Source: Acinetobacter sp. ANC 4470 | Lineage (GTDB): Bacteria; Pseudomonadota; Gammaproteobacteria; Pseudomonadales; Moraxellaceae | Length of the DNA stretch: 64,000 bases | Assembly (NCBI RefSeq): GCF_002135335.1 | Contig: NZ_NEGC01000004.1 | Location: forward strand, 186,001-250,000 | Reading direction: 5' to 3' | In this document: positions 18,888-27,518 of the stretch, piece after piece | Layout: each line of letters starts with the position of its first letter | Position numbering within the stretch: position 1 is the stretch's first letter | Position numbers and translations under genes: made by a program | Notes under the pieces: model-generated | Told to the model about the DNA's origin: nothing | The model's database searches: none | Seen by the model: only the letters and a program-made list of their open reading frames with translations

Positions 18888-19922
18888 TTATTCCAAATGT
18901 GAACGAATTAAACCTGATTCATCAAACAATACAGGCTCAGGCTCTAATAAAATGTTAAATTTTTGATAAACATCGTGTTGTACGGCATGATAAGTTGCTT
19001 GTACATCTGCCAATGTTGCCTTGTCATAATTGACCAAAACCAAGGCTTGTTTATGAAACATACCCACCATACCCAGCTGTTTACCTTTCCAACCAGACTG
19101 ATCAATCAACCATCCTGCCGCTATTTTAACGCCACCTGCCGCTTGAGGATAATGGGGCAAATTTGAAAATGTTAGCGCTAAATGGTCATAAAGCTGTGCT
19201 GTAATAATCGGATTTTTAAAAAAACTTCCTACATTCGGATATTCTTTTGGATCGGGTAACTTGCTTTGACGGATTTCAATCACTTGTTTTTGCAGATTTT
19301 CAGCAGTTTGTTCATCACCCACCGCTTGCTTCAAATCACCATAATTCAACATTAAATGCGCATGTTTCAGCAATTTAAAAATCACATGCGTAATCACAAA
19401 ACGATTTGGATCATCTTTGAAAATACTATGTCGATAGGAAAAATCACAATCTTTTGCAAAGATGGTGCTAAATTTTTCCAATTGGCGGTCGTAAACTTGA
19501 ACGGATTCAATAAATTCACCGACTTCAACACCATAAGCACCAATATTTTGCACTGGAGATGCACCGACCAAACCGGGAATTAAAGCCAGATTTTGCAAAC
19601 CACATAAATGTTGCGCAGTCGTCCACAATACAAAGTCATGCCATATTTGTCCTGCACCCACTCGAATGGTTTTACTGTGCTCATCTTCAGCAAGATATTC
19701 AATGCTTTGAATATCCATATGAATCACAAGTGCATGAATATGTTCAGGCAACAACATATTGCTACCGCCTGATAGAATTAAAACATTAAGTTTATGCTGT
19801 TTAGCGTAATTTAAGCCATCCACCAATTCTTGTGTAGATTGAACTTTAACGTAATGTGAAGTGGTCGCATTAAGACTTAAGGTATTAAAAGGCTTGAGCT
19901 GAATTTGGGTTTGAATATTCAC
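18888..19922 (-). CDS. murB: UDP-N-acetylenolpyruvoylglucosamine reductase
   Basis: 344 residues, the E. coli-like type I MurB. It reduces enolpyruvyl-UDP-GlcNAc to UDP-MurNAc with NADPH and FAD in the cytoplasm. FAD-binding motifs are [13 protein letters not shown] near residue 50 and [20 protein letters not shown] near 115-135. The proton-donating serine lies in [10 protein letters not shown], and the C-terminal block includes [13 protein letters not shown]. It is 13 bp downstream of the phosphatase gene and 6 bp upstream of the DUF218 gene, so it is within a minus-strand operon. Confidence 0.95.
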   Translation of the reverse strand: MNIQTQIQLKPFNTLSLNATTSHYVKVQSTQELVDGLNYAKQHKLNVLILSGGSNMLLPEHIHALVIHMDIQSIEYLAEDEHSKTIRVGAGQIWHDFVLWTTAQHLCGLQNLALIPGLVGASPVQNIGAYGVEVGEFIESVQVYDRQLEKFSTIFAKDCDFSYRHSIFKDDPNRFVITHVIFKLLKHAHLMLNYGDLKQAVGDEQTAENLQKQVIEIRQSKLPDPKEYPNVGSFFKNPIITAQLYDHLALTFSNLPHYPQAAGGVKIAAGWLIDQSGWKGKQLGMVGMFHKQALVLVNYDKATLADVQATYHAVQHDVYQKFNILLEPEPVLFDESGLIRSHLE

Positions 19923-19935
19923 TGTGCTTAAACCT

Positions 19936-20448
19936 TTATTTCGTATTGATTTCTTTTTTAAAAATAGTCACCCAAGCTAAACTGCTTGATTCACACTGAT
20001 CTAATACACGTTCAAATCCATCTTCGCCACCATAATAGGGATCTGGCAAGGATTGTTTGAGATAAGTTTGATCATATTCGCTCATCAATGCAATTTTTGC
20101 CCGAATTTGACTGGCACTATATTCTGTCTGAACTTGCTTTAAAAGTGCTTGAATATTCAATAAATTTTCATGATCCATCGCTAAGATTAGATCAAAATCA
20201 ATAAAATCTTGAGTCTTTAATTGGCGCGCACGTAATGCAGATAAGTCATAGCCACGTTTTAAAGCATGTTGTTGACTACGCCCATTGGGTGCTTTGTTTG
20301 GATGATAATTACTGGTTCCAGCAGAATCAATCACAATATTCAGTTGTTGTTTATCACAAAAATGTCTAAGCACAACTTCTGCCGTTGGAGAGCGGCAAAT
20401 ATTTCCTAAACATACACATAACACCTTATATGGCGTTTGGGATGACAT
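19936..20448 (-). CDS. Low-molecular-weight protein tyrosine phosphatase family protein
   Basis: 170 residues from the ATG at 20448, chosen over a TTG six bases upstream because GAGG lies at the right distance. The active-site loop is [12 protein letters not shown] (a CX5R motif, Cys about residue 11), and the general acid is in [13 protein letters not shown]. Members dephosphorylate tyrosines, in some species regulating capsule kinases, but no polysaccharide genes are near. It heads the minus-strand run phosphatase-murB-DUF218-hydrolase. Confidence 0.9.
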   Translation of the reverse strand: MSSQTPYKVLCVCLGNICRSPTAEVVLRHFCDKQQLNIVIDSAGTSNYHPNKAPNGRSQQHALKRGYDLSALRARQLKTQDFIDFDLILAMDHENLLNIQALLKQVQTEYSASQIRAKIALMSEYDQTYLKQSLPDPYYGGEDGFERVLDQCESSSLAWVTIFKKEINTK

Positions 20449-20514
20449 AAACAACCTCGATAACAGCTTTATTTTCAGGTGTCTTATGTTAAGTTATTTA
20501 CAGGATGAATCCTA

Positions 20515-20575
20515 GGGTCTGTTGACATTTCAAAGTGGTTGCGACAACGCGTTTTTTTGAAATATCAATAGACCC
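20515..20575. mobile_element. MITE-like 61-bp palindromic element flanked by TA
   Basis: Near-perfect terminal inverted repeats: GGGTCTGTTGACATTTCAAA at the left and TTTGAAATATCAATAGACCC at the right (18 of 20 positions match). Both ends are followed by TA (TAGGGTCT...AGACCCTA), consistent with a TA target duplication. The GGGTCTGTTGACA end resembles IS5-group insertion sequence ends. There is no room for a transposase, so it is either a miniature element or an end-to-end deletion product. It sits between the divergent phosphatase and alcohol dehydrogenase genes. Confidence 0.55.
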
Positions 20576-20628
20576 TATAGAACGCTAAAACAATAATCTT
20601 GAATTTGATATAAAAAAGGAAGCAATAG

Positions 20629-21789
20629 ATGAGCCATTTTCAATTCCAGACAGTCTCGAATATTATTTCAGGGCTCGGCTCGATCTATGAACTCAAGCAA
20701 TTGCTGCAACAGCAACCCTATAAAAAGCTGTTGTTAATCACTGATGCAGGAATGATTCAACAGCAATTACATTTACCCATTATTGAAATTCTAGAAAACA
20801 TTCAGTTTGATTATGTGATTTATTCTAGCGTTCAGGCAGACCCACCCGAATATATAGTCTTAGATGCTGTTCAATTCGCAAAAAGTGAAAACGTAGATAT
20901 TATCTTAGGTTTTGGCGGAGGAAGCTCGTTAGATGTAGCCAAAGTCATTGCCATACTTGCACACCCACAACAACAGCAAACTTTGTCAGACTTATATGGT
21001 GTCAATAATGCCAAACAACCTCGACTACCATTATTTTTAGTTCCCACTACAGCAGGTACAGGATCTGAAGTCACGCCCATTTCTATTGTAACCACGGGTG
21101 AAACCACTAAAACAGGAATTGTCTCTCCTGTTTTATTTGCTGATGTGGCAATCTTAGATGCCACATTTACTCAAAACTTGCCTGCTCATATTACCGCAGC
21201 AACAGGAATTGATGCGATGGTACATGCCATTGAAGCGTATACCTCTAAAATCAAAAAAAATCCTTATTCAGATATGTTAGCAAAACAAGCATTAAAGTTA
21301 CTGAACAATAATTTAAGTCTAGTCTTGGCAGATGGTCAAAATTTAGCAGCACGTCAAAATATGTTGGTCGGTTCAATGCTTGCAGGTCAAGCCTTTGCTA
21401 ATGCTCCAGTCGCTGCAGTGCATGCACTGGCATATCCATTAGGGGGACATTTCCATATTTCGCATGGTCATAGCAATGCTTTGGTCTTAGCTGAAGTTTT
21501 AAAGTTTAATGCACCGAATGCAAAACAATACTATGCTGAGCTGATGTGCTGGTTAGACCCGAAAAGTACCGGCTGTATTGATGGTTTATGTGACTTATTT
21601 ATTGACCATATGCAAAATTACTTAAATAAAAGTGGTTTGATCTTAAAGTTAAAAGATTTGAATGTTGCTGAAAATATGCTTGAACAACTCGCCAGTGATG
21701 CCATGTTGCAAACTCGGCTTTTACAAAACAATCCACGAGAACTTACCCATCAAGATGCCTTACAGATTTATCAAGCAATTTACTCATAA
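20629..21789 (+). CDS. Iron-containing alcohol dehydrogenase
   Basis: 386 residues of the group III metal-dependent alcohol dehydrogenases. The NAD-binding region is GFGGGSSLDVAKVIA (about residues 93-107), with LVPTTAGTGSEVTPISIV following. The metal ligands lie in ATGIDAMVHAIEAY and in HALAYPLGGHFHISHGHSNA. The family oxidises or reduces short and medium alcohols and aldehydes; the specific substrate cannot be told. A ribosome site (AAAGGAAG) precedes the ATG. It is a single gene closed by a strong terminator. Confidence 0.92.
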   Translation: MSHFQFQTVSNIISGLGSIYELKQLLQQQPYKKLLLITDAGMIQQQLHLPIIEILENIQFDYVIYSSVQADPPEYIVLDAVQFAKSENVDIILGFGGGSSLDVAKVIAILAHPQQQQTLSDLYGVNNAKQPRLPLFLVPTTAGTGSEVTPISIVTTGETTKTGIVSPVLFADVAILDATFTQNLPAHITAATGIDAMVHAIEAYTSKIKKNPYSDMLAKQALKLLNNNLSLVLADGQNLAARQNMLVGSMLAGQAFANAPVAAVHALAYPLGGHFHISHGHSNALVLAEVLKFNAPNAKQYYAELMCWLDPKSTGCIDGLCDLFIDHMQNYLNKSGLILKLKDLNVAENMLEQLASDAMLQTRLLQNNPRELTHQDALQIYQAIYS

Positions 21790-21806
21790 TCTATAACCTT
21801 CAGCTG

Positions 21807-21842
21807 AAGGTCATTTACCGAACGATAAATGACCTTGCTTTT
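21807..21842 (+). terminator. Rho-independent terminator after the alcohol dehydrogenase gene
   Basis: Stem AAGGTCATTTA / TAAATGACCTT (21807-21817 with 21826-21836), 8-nt loop, then GCTTTTT. Confidence 0.85.
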
Positions 21843-21911
21843 TCGCCTCTTGCATTCCTTTATTTTTAACAGTACAACTGAATATCAACGGCCAGTTAAA
21901 ATACAATTACA

Positions 21912-22349
21912 ATGAAGCAAACACCCAAACAACGCGCTGATTTTTCATACTTTCTACCGATACAAACAAGGTGGTCAGATAATGATATCTACGGTCATGT
22001 CAACAATGTCACTTATTACAGTTACTTTGACACTGCCGCCAATGCTTTGCTGATTGAAAAGGCAAACTTTGATATTCGACATTCACCCATTATTGGATTG
22101 GTGGTGGATTCTGCTTGTAGCTTTTTTCAAGAGCTTTCTTATCCCGAAATTATTGAGGTCGGTGTGGTTATTTCCAGACTGGGGAATTCATCGGTACAAT
22201 ATGATTTAGCTATTTTTAAACAATTTCATGATGTTGCCTCTGCACAAGGTCATTTTATCCATGTATTTGTGGATCGACAAACACGAAAAAGCACCTCGAT
22301 TCCAATTGAAATGCGAGATGCTTTATTTCAATATAGTCTAAACAAATGA
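21912..22349 (+). CDS. Acyl-CoA thioesterase, 4-hydroxybenzoyl-CoA thioesterase fold
   Basis: 145 residues with the hot-dog signature RWSDNDIYGHVNNVTYYSYF (about residues 19-38), where the Asp followed by GHVNN is the family active site. These enzymes hydrolyse acyl-CoA thioesters in the cytoplasm. The gene converges on dnaX, with only two bases between the stop codons and no obvious terminator, so the transcripts probably overlap. The exact acyl substrate is unknown. Confidence 0.88.
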   Translation: MKQTPKQRADFSYFLPIQTRWSDNDIYGHVNNVTYYSYFDTAANALLIEKANFDIRHSPIIGLVVDSACSFFQELSYPEIIEVGVVISRLGNSSVQYDLAIFKQFHDVASAQGHFIHVFVDRQTRKSTSIPIEMRDALFQYSLNK

Positions 22350-22351
22350 AC

Positions 22352-24463
22352 TTATTTCAGTTGAATATTCTGTAGTTCACCATCAAAGTTTTGCACAATA
22401 TCCTTCACCGCAGATTCTGCATGCAGTAACTCTGAAGCCCGCGCATAAGCTTTTTCCTTACGCTCATTTTGCATACTATAGGGTGTTGTGGCTTCAACTT
22501 CTGCATATTTCACCTGAAAATGAGTATTGGGCCATTCATTTTTTAAGGCTTGCTCTAAAGTATGTTGTAACTGATTTAGCAACTGCTCATATTTTGGTGG
22601 AATCTGAAATAACGACTCACCATCAATTTGACCCGTCATCACACCTTGTTGTGCCAACTCCTGCACAGCAGGCGTTAATGCACTATTTCTAAACCAGTAT
22701 TCCCACTTCTCTATCGTCCACTCACCTTCAAGCTGTTGCGGTGTGAGCCTTAAAATATCTTGTGGCATCAGGTTTGAATTTTGATTCGATACAACTTCAA
22801 CGGCTGCCTTATGCTGTTGAATGTTTGATTGTTCTAATGCAGGAACAGGCTCATCAATCAGCTCAGCTTTAGAGTTTATACTGGGTTGTACAGATTCAAT
22901 TGGCATCTGTTCTTGGCTAAGGAATAAATCATCTTCAACCACAGCAGAATCATTTTCTATAAGCTGTTCTGTGATTGTTGTTTCCACATCAAGATTTAAA
23001 GGGGCAATCTCATCAAACAGGAAATCATCACTATTCGGTTCATCATCCGCCACAATATTGACATCATCATTCGACTCATCTAAATCGAACAAAGCATCTT
23101 CAGAAGCTGGATCAAAGATAATCTGATCTGAATTTTCGGTTAAAGTTACATCTGTAACATTTGTTTCTATAACATCCAGTATAGGTTCATCCAAGAAATC
23201 ATCTGAAGATGGCTCTATATTCTGCTGAGTCACTGCTACTGGAGTTTCTAAAAGACTTTCTTCTGCTGAATATTCATCAATAACGTGTTGTTGTACATTG
23301 TGTACAACTGCTTGAACATTAACCTGTGGGGCTTGTTGCTGAACCTGTTGTGTTGCAGAAACTAAAATTTCATTCGCTTGTAATGGACGGAACGCCAATA
23401 AGCGCAGCACACACATTTCAAAACCTTGTTCTTGTGTGACAGCCAATTGTAAATCTGCACGACCTTTACATGACACTTGATAATACAACTGTAAATCTTG
23501 TGCCGAAATCATCTGCGATAACTGCATGATTTTTTTATTAATTTCAGCACTATATTTTAAGCTTAAATCGGGTAAATATTGCAACAATGCCAACTCATGC
23601 AAGGTCGAAATCAACTGATCTAAAACCAGTGAAACATCTAAAGCCTGATGTCTAAATTGCATGAGCAATTCGCTGACACGCTGTTTTTGGTTTTGATGAA
23701 TCGCTGCAATCAAATCATAAATAATCGTGTGGTCAATCAAACCCAACATGTCTTTGACATCTTGATGCTGAATTGCACCCTGACCATAAGCAATGGCTTG
23801 ATCGGTTAAAGACAAGGCATCACGGAGTGATCCCTGTGCAGATTCAGCGATTTGCCAAATCGCATCTTGTTCGGCTTGAATCTGTTCTTTTTGTAGAACA
23901 TCCGTTAAATGTACTGTAATTTCATCTACAGCCAGTGGGCGCAAAGTAAATTGTAGACAACGCGAAATCACCGTAATTGGGAGCTTTTGTGGATCGGTCG
24001 TTGCAAAAAGGAATTTAACGTGCTCTGGCGGCTCTTCCAATGTTTTCAATAACGCATTAAAAGAATGCGTCGAAAGCATATGCACTTCATCGATTAAGTA
24101 AACCTTAAAACGACCTTGCGTTGGCGCATAAGGAACGTTATCAAGCAGTTCACGAGTATCTTCAACTTTGGTTCGTGATGCAGCATCAATTTCAATTAAA
24201 TCGATAAATCGACCTTCATTGACCGCTTTACAGGTTGGACATACTTCACATGGCGTTGATGTCACACCCGTTTCACAGTTCAAGCACTTCGCTAAAATAC
24301 GTGCAATGGTGGTTTTACCTACCCCACGTGTGCCAGTAAATAAATACGCATGGTGTAAACGACCACGTTCTAAGGCACTGGTTAGTGCTCGTGACACATG
24401 GTTTTGCCCAACCAATTCATTAAAATTACGTGGACGATATTTACGCGCAAGTACCTGATACAT
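22352..24463 (-). CDS. dnaX: DNA polymerase III subunits gamma and tau
   Basis: 703 residues. This is the clamp-loader ATPase. Walker A is TGTRGVGKTTIAR (about residues 43-55), followed by a four-cysteine zinc site (CLNCETGVTSTPCEVCPTC), Walker B DEVHMLS and sensor 1 ATTDPQKLPITVISRC. Domain III follows to about residue 370. Residues about 400-545 are a strongly acidic, low-complexity linker, and the C-terminal 120 residues form the tau domain that contacts the polymerase and DnaB. I could not identify a convincing programmed-frameshift site for a separate gamma product. The recR/ybaB genes that follow dnaX in E. coli are not here. Confidence 0.95.
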   Translation of the reverse strand: MYQVLARKYRPRNFNELVGQNHVSRALTSALERGRLHHAYLFTGTRGVGKTTIARILAKCLNCETGVTSTPCEVCPTCKAVNEGRFIDLIEIDAASRTKVEDTRELLDNVPYAPTQGRFKVYLIDEVHMLSTHSFNALLKTLEEPPEHVKFLFATTDPQKLPITVISRCLQFTLRPLAVDEITVHLTDVLQKEQIQAEQDAIWQIAESAQGSLRDALSLTDQAIAYGQGAIQHQDVKDMLGLIDHTIIYDLIAAIHQNQKQRVSELLMQFRHQALDVSLVLDQLISTLHELALLQYLPDLSLKYSAEINKKIMQLSQMISAQDLQLYYQVSCKGRADLQLAVTQEQGFEMCVLRLLAFRPLQANEILVSATQQVQQQAPQVNVQAVVHNVQQHVIDEYSAEESLLETPVAVTQQNIEPSSDDFLDEPILDVIETNVTDVTLTENSDQIIFDPASEDALFDLDESNDDVNIVADDEPNSDDFLFDEIAPLNLDVETTITEQLIENDSAVVEDDLFLSQEQMPIESVQPSINSKAELIDEPVPALEQSNIQQHKAAVEVVSNQNSNLMPQDILRLTPQQLEGEWTIEKWEYWFRNSALTPAVQELAQQGVMTGQIDGESLFQIPPKYEQLLNQLQHTLEQALKNEWPNTHFQVKYAEVEATTPYSMQNERKEKAYARASELLHAESAVKDIVQNFDGELQNIQLK

Positions 24464-24597
24464 GTATGCTCCTTTTTACAGGTCTAAGCATACTGTTTTT
24501 TTGCCTAAGAGTGAATGAACAATCTGCAAAAGCTTTGCATCAACCACAAGATAAGTGGATCTATTTTTTAGATTTTTACAATCACTTAAAAAATGAA

Positions 24598-25062
24598 CTA
24601 AACTTTCTTTTCTAAAAGAAAATCATCTTCTGAATGATATATACGCCCCGTCTGATCTTCTAAAATTTCAAGTAGTTGCTGCTCTAAATCAACATAAATT
24701 AAATTTCGAGTCTTTACTTGTATTAATTCAAGTTTACTCTGATCGCTATTATTAAACCGAAACCGTCCTGTATAAATTTCTAGCTTGTCATTTCCACTTA
24801 AACTCTCACGTTTTAAAGTATAAGTTTGGTCTTGATTGAGCACTAAATCTACAGCCATACCAGAACACTCCTCACAACGCGAAATACAACTCATACACGG
24901 CGTGGTTCCATGATACTCACCAACCCACTTGGCAACCATGATTTTATGCTGCAAAACAGAATCAGTTTGGGTCTTATTTCCACGATCAGGTTGCTTAGAA
25001 TCCTGACAACCCAATAAAACAGACGATGCAAGTAAGGGAATAAGAAGCGGATTTTTCATCAA
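24598..25062 (-). CDS. NlpE-like lipoprotein
   Basis: 154 residues. The N-terminus MMKNPLLIPLLASSVLLGC is a lipoprotein signal with the lipobox LLGC (Cys19). The mature part begins with a short polar linker, then WVGEYHGTTPCMSCISRCEE, resembling the NlpE N-terminal domain with its CxxC pair, here with two further cysteines (CEEC). NlpE senses surface attachment and copper stress via the Cpx system in E. coli; whether this short homologue does so is unknown. It lacks the second, OB-fold-like domain of E. coli NlpE. Upstream of dnaX on the same strand, separated by 134 bp. Confidence 0.75.
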   Translation of the reverse strand: MMKNPLLIPLLASSVLLGCQDSKQPDRGNKTQTDSVLQHKIMVAKWVGEYHGTTPCMSCISRCEECSGMAVDLVLNQDQTYTLKRESLSGNDKLEIYTGRFRFNNSDQSKLELIQVKTRNLIYVDLEQQLLEILEDQTGRIYHSEDDFLLEKKV

Positions 25063-25164
25063 AAAAACTTAAGCTAACAATTTTAATGCAAGGAAAATAT
25101 CATACTTTTCACAAAATACATCACTGCAAAGTGTACCATCCCATTACACAGCAATCTTGAAAAC

Positions 25165-26415
25165 CTAGAACCAGCCCTTTCGTCCTTTTAATATCGCATC
25201 TGCACAGCGTAACGTTTCTTGACTTAAAGCCCAAAGACGATAGTCACCCGCAATTGAAGTTGTTGGAAAATTATGCGTATAAGCAAAACTTAAATGTCGT
25301 TCAGCATCACACCAAGCAGCAGAACCATTAAAACCAATATGCCCAAAACCGTTTGATGGTTTACCCAACGTTAATACACGGTGATAACCCAAACGCCAAT
25401 GCATTGCTAAAGGCATAATGCGGTCACGTTTTTTATATTGTATTGCACTTAGCGCTTTAAATATTTCAGGTCGAATCAACTGTTGATCCCCCACTTTTCC
25501 CTCATTAGCGAGCATGGCATAAATTTTAGCTAAACTATTAGCAGTAAAAACACCATTAGCAGCAGGGATGACCGCTTTTAAACCTTCATCACTCAAAAAA
25601 CTAAAATTTTTCATGCCCTTTGGAATCATCGCATCTTGAAAGTCTTTTGGGTTTTGTCCTGACCATTCAATCAATTTATCTAAGGGCGAGGCTTTTTTGG
25701 GTTTCGGTTTTACTGGCGATGATTGATTTTGTGCTGTTTTTAATTTAGGTAAGGGTCGAGCAACACGCGCTAATTCAACGTCTGCAACCCCAAAGTATGC
25801 CCCATCTAATTGTAGAGGTTGCACAAGATACTGTTGCATCAAATCTGATAAAGATTTTCCAGTGGCTTTTTCAAGTACACCACCCACTTGCCAACCGAAA
25901 GTTAGTGGTTGATAGGCTGCATCTATAGCGGCCTCAAAGCGTGGTTTAGCTTGCGCTAATACACCAAGCATATGATTCCAGTCCGTCATTTCAGATGCAT
26001 CAGCAATCAGATTACGAATATCATATAATCCACTTTGATGGCTAAGCATATGCCTTAACGTGATTTGCTCTTTACCATTCTGCGCAAACTCAGGCCAATA
26101 TTGCGCAACAGGTGTATCGTAAGCTAAAAAACCTTCACTAACTAAAATATGCGCCAGCGTGGAAAGTACACCTTTCCCCGTGGAATAACACATAGATAAA
26201 GTATCGGACTGCCAGTTTTCAGTTGCAGATTTTTTCCCTGTGTAAATATCAACAACTTTTTTGCCTTGAAAATACACCACCAAAGCTGCCCCACCTTGTT
26301 CAGCTCGCGCATCCTGCATACGGCTAAATTGTTTGGCTAGGTCTATAAATCGCTCATCCACCTGACCTTGATAATGTTCTGTATTGGCAAAGAGATATTC
26401 TTTAATGTTATTCAT
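25165..26415 (-). CDS. Beta-lactamase-fold serine hydrolase (EstB/class C-like)
   Basis: 416 residues from the ATG at 26415, which has AAGGAAAG upstream; an in-frame GTG 21 bp earlier is less likely. The SxxK nucleophile motif is Ser-Thr-Gly-Lys in LSMCYSTGKGVLSTLA, a YxN-like motif falls in YQPLTFGWQVGGVLE, and GHIGFNGSAAWCD near the end is the HxG-like box. There is no signal peptide, so it is a cytoplasmic esterase or peptidase rather than a secreted AmpC lactamase. A Lys/Pro-rich stretch near residue 235 is unusual. It follows the MaoC gene on the same strand and may share a transcript with it. Confidence 0.85.
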   Translation of the reverse strand: MNNIKEYLFANTEHYQGQVDERFIDLAKQFSRMQDARAEQGGAALVVYFQGKKVVDIYTGKKSATENWQSDTLSMCYSTGKGVLSTLAHILVSEGFLAYDTPVAQYWPEFAQNGKEQITLRHMLSHQSGLYDIRNLIADASEMTDWNHMLGVLAQAKPRFEAAIDAAYQPLTFGWQVGGVLEKATGKSLSDLMQQYLVQPLQLDGAYFGVADVELARVARPLPKLKTAQNQSSPVKPKPKKASPLDKLIEWSGQNPKDFQDAMIPKGMKNFSFLSDEGLKAVIPAANGVFTANSLAKIYAMLANEGKVGDQQLIRPEIFKALSAIQYKKRDRIMPLAMHWRLGYHRVLTLGKPSNGFGHIGFNGSAAWCDAERHLSFAYTHNFPTTSIAGDYRLWALSQETLRCADAILKGRKGWF

Positions 26416-26499
26416 TTTAAGTTCTTTCCTTAGCACTTATTTTTATTCAAATTTAGCGCATAAAAAAGCCTAAATCAAAAAGACTTAGGCTCCTTAGTT

Positions 26500-27354
26500 T
26501 TAAAGTGCTTTAACACTTCCTGCCACATGTGGCTTTTGATTTTTACTATTTCTAATTAAAAATTCTGTATTTTTACCTGCTTGAGCGGTTAAAAACTCAA
26601 CTGTTGAAGGTAGATACATTGGCAACTTAAACCAAACATCGGCTTCATAGCGATCTGGCAAAGTTAAACTGGCCAATGCTTTGGCTTTACTCCACATCCC
26701 ATGCGCAATCGCTTGTTTAAAACCAAAAGCTTTGGCTGTAATGGCATGAATGTGAATTAAATTAAAATCACCTGAGGTTAGTGCATAACGACGACCAATA
26801 TTTTCAGACACATTCCATTCTGCATTTAACTCATAAGCAGGTGTTTTTGTTTCGACTGCTTTAGTTGCAACTGTCCCATCGGTTTTTTGACGCGCAAGAT
26901 AAGTCGTTGTACCTTCCATTACCACTTCACCACCCACTTTAGCCGTGGTGATAAAGTCGAACTGCACACCTTTATCATGTGGCTGTAACGCACCAAACTG
27001 ACAAGACAAACTCAGTTGCTCATTTACACCGACTTTACGTGTTTGCTTAATTTGATTCCGAATATGCACCAAACCTAAAATAGCAAAAGGAAATGCTTCA
27101 GTGGTCATCATGTGCATTTGCAAACTTTGTGATAACACCGCCAAATAAATCGCTGGAATATAACCATTATTTTTAAAGCCACATACTACGTTGTAGGCTT
27201 TTAAGTGTTTTTGATCGACCTTAAATGAATCCACCACATATTCAACTTGCGGCAGCACTTTTTCACCTTTCGGTTTTTTAAAAATTAAACCTTGAATCAC
27301 TTTTGGATAAGCTAAATAAGGCTTTGGAAGTTGACTAAAATGGCGAGTATTCAT
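26500..27354 (-). CDS. MaoC-like dehydratase (HtdX-type)
   Basis: 284 residues from the ATG at 27354, which has AAAGG 6 bp upstream. The frame continues further upstream, but through repeat DNA. The C-terminal half holds the hydratase motif YALTSGDFNLIHIHAITAKA, then FGFKQAIAHGMWSKAKALAS, the hot-dog active-site segment with the Asp/His pair. The N-terminal half is a degenerate second hot-dog. It probably hydrates enoyl thioesters or dehydrates 3-hydroxyacyl thioesters. The gene lies downstream of the long FabG and beside a divergent thiolase, an arrangement known from mycobacterial htdX-fabG4-fadA2. Confidence 0.88.
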   Translation of the reverse strand: MNTRHFSQLPKPYLAYPKVIQGLIFKKPKGEKVLPQVEYVVDSFKVDQKHLKAYNVVCGFKNNGYIPAIYLAVLSQSLQMHMMTTEAFPFAILGLVHIRNQIKQTRKVGVNEQLSLSCQFGALQPHDKGVQFDFITTAKVGGEVVMEGTTTYLARQKTDGTVATKAVETKTPAYELNAEWNVSENIGRRYALTSGDFNLIHIHAITAKAFGFKQAIAHGMWSKAKALASLTLPDRYEADVWFKLPMYLPSTVEFLTAQAGKNTEFLIRNSKNQKPHVAGSVKAL

Positions 27355-27397
27355 ACTGAACCTTTGAGAAGTTTTTATTTCAATATTTTTTGAAAGC

Positions 27398-27499
27398 ACC
27401 TTCTCCCTCAGGGAGAAGGTTGGGATGAGGGGAAAATTCCATCCCATTTATATTACAAATAATTTTACCTCTCCCTAACCCTCTCCTTTAAGGAGAGGG
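27398..27499. repeat. Pair of inverted REP-like palindromes between fabG-like and maoC-like genes
   Basis: Two related palindromic units face each other. The left (27398-27432) reads CCTTCTCCCTCAGGGAGAAGG then TTGGGATGAGGGG. The right (27468-27499), read on the other strand, is CCCTCTCCTTAAAGGAGAGG followed by GTTAGGGAGAGG. Each unit is a hairpin with a G-rich tail, and the tails point towards each other. This GGAGAGGG-TTAGGGAGAGG pattern recurs in many bacterial genomes as an interspersed intergenic repeat. It lies immediately upstream of the MaoC gene and could end or stabilise the fabG-like transcript. Confidence 0.7.
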
Positions 27500-27518
27500 A
27501 AAATTCAAGGATTTTAAA

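Noticed and set aside
22352-24463. Programmed frameshift producing a separate gamma subunit in dnaX
   Set aside because: The A-rich runs I found are out of phase with the classic slippery pattern or far from the expected end of domain III.
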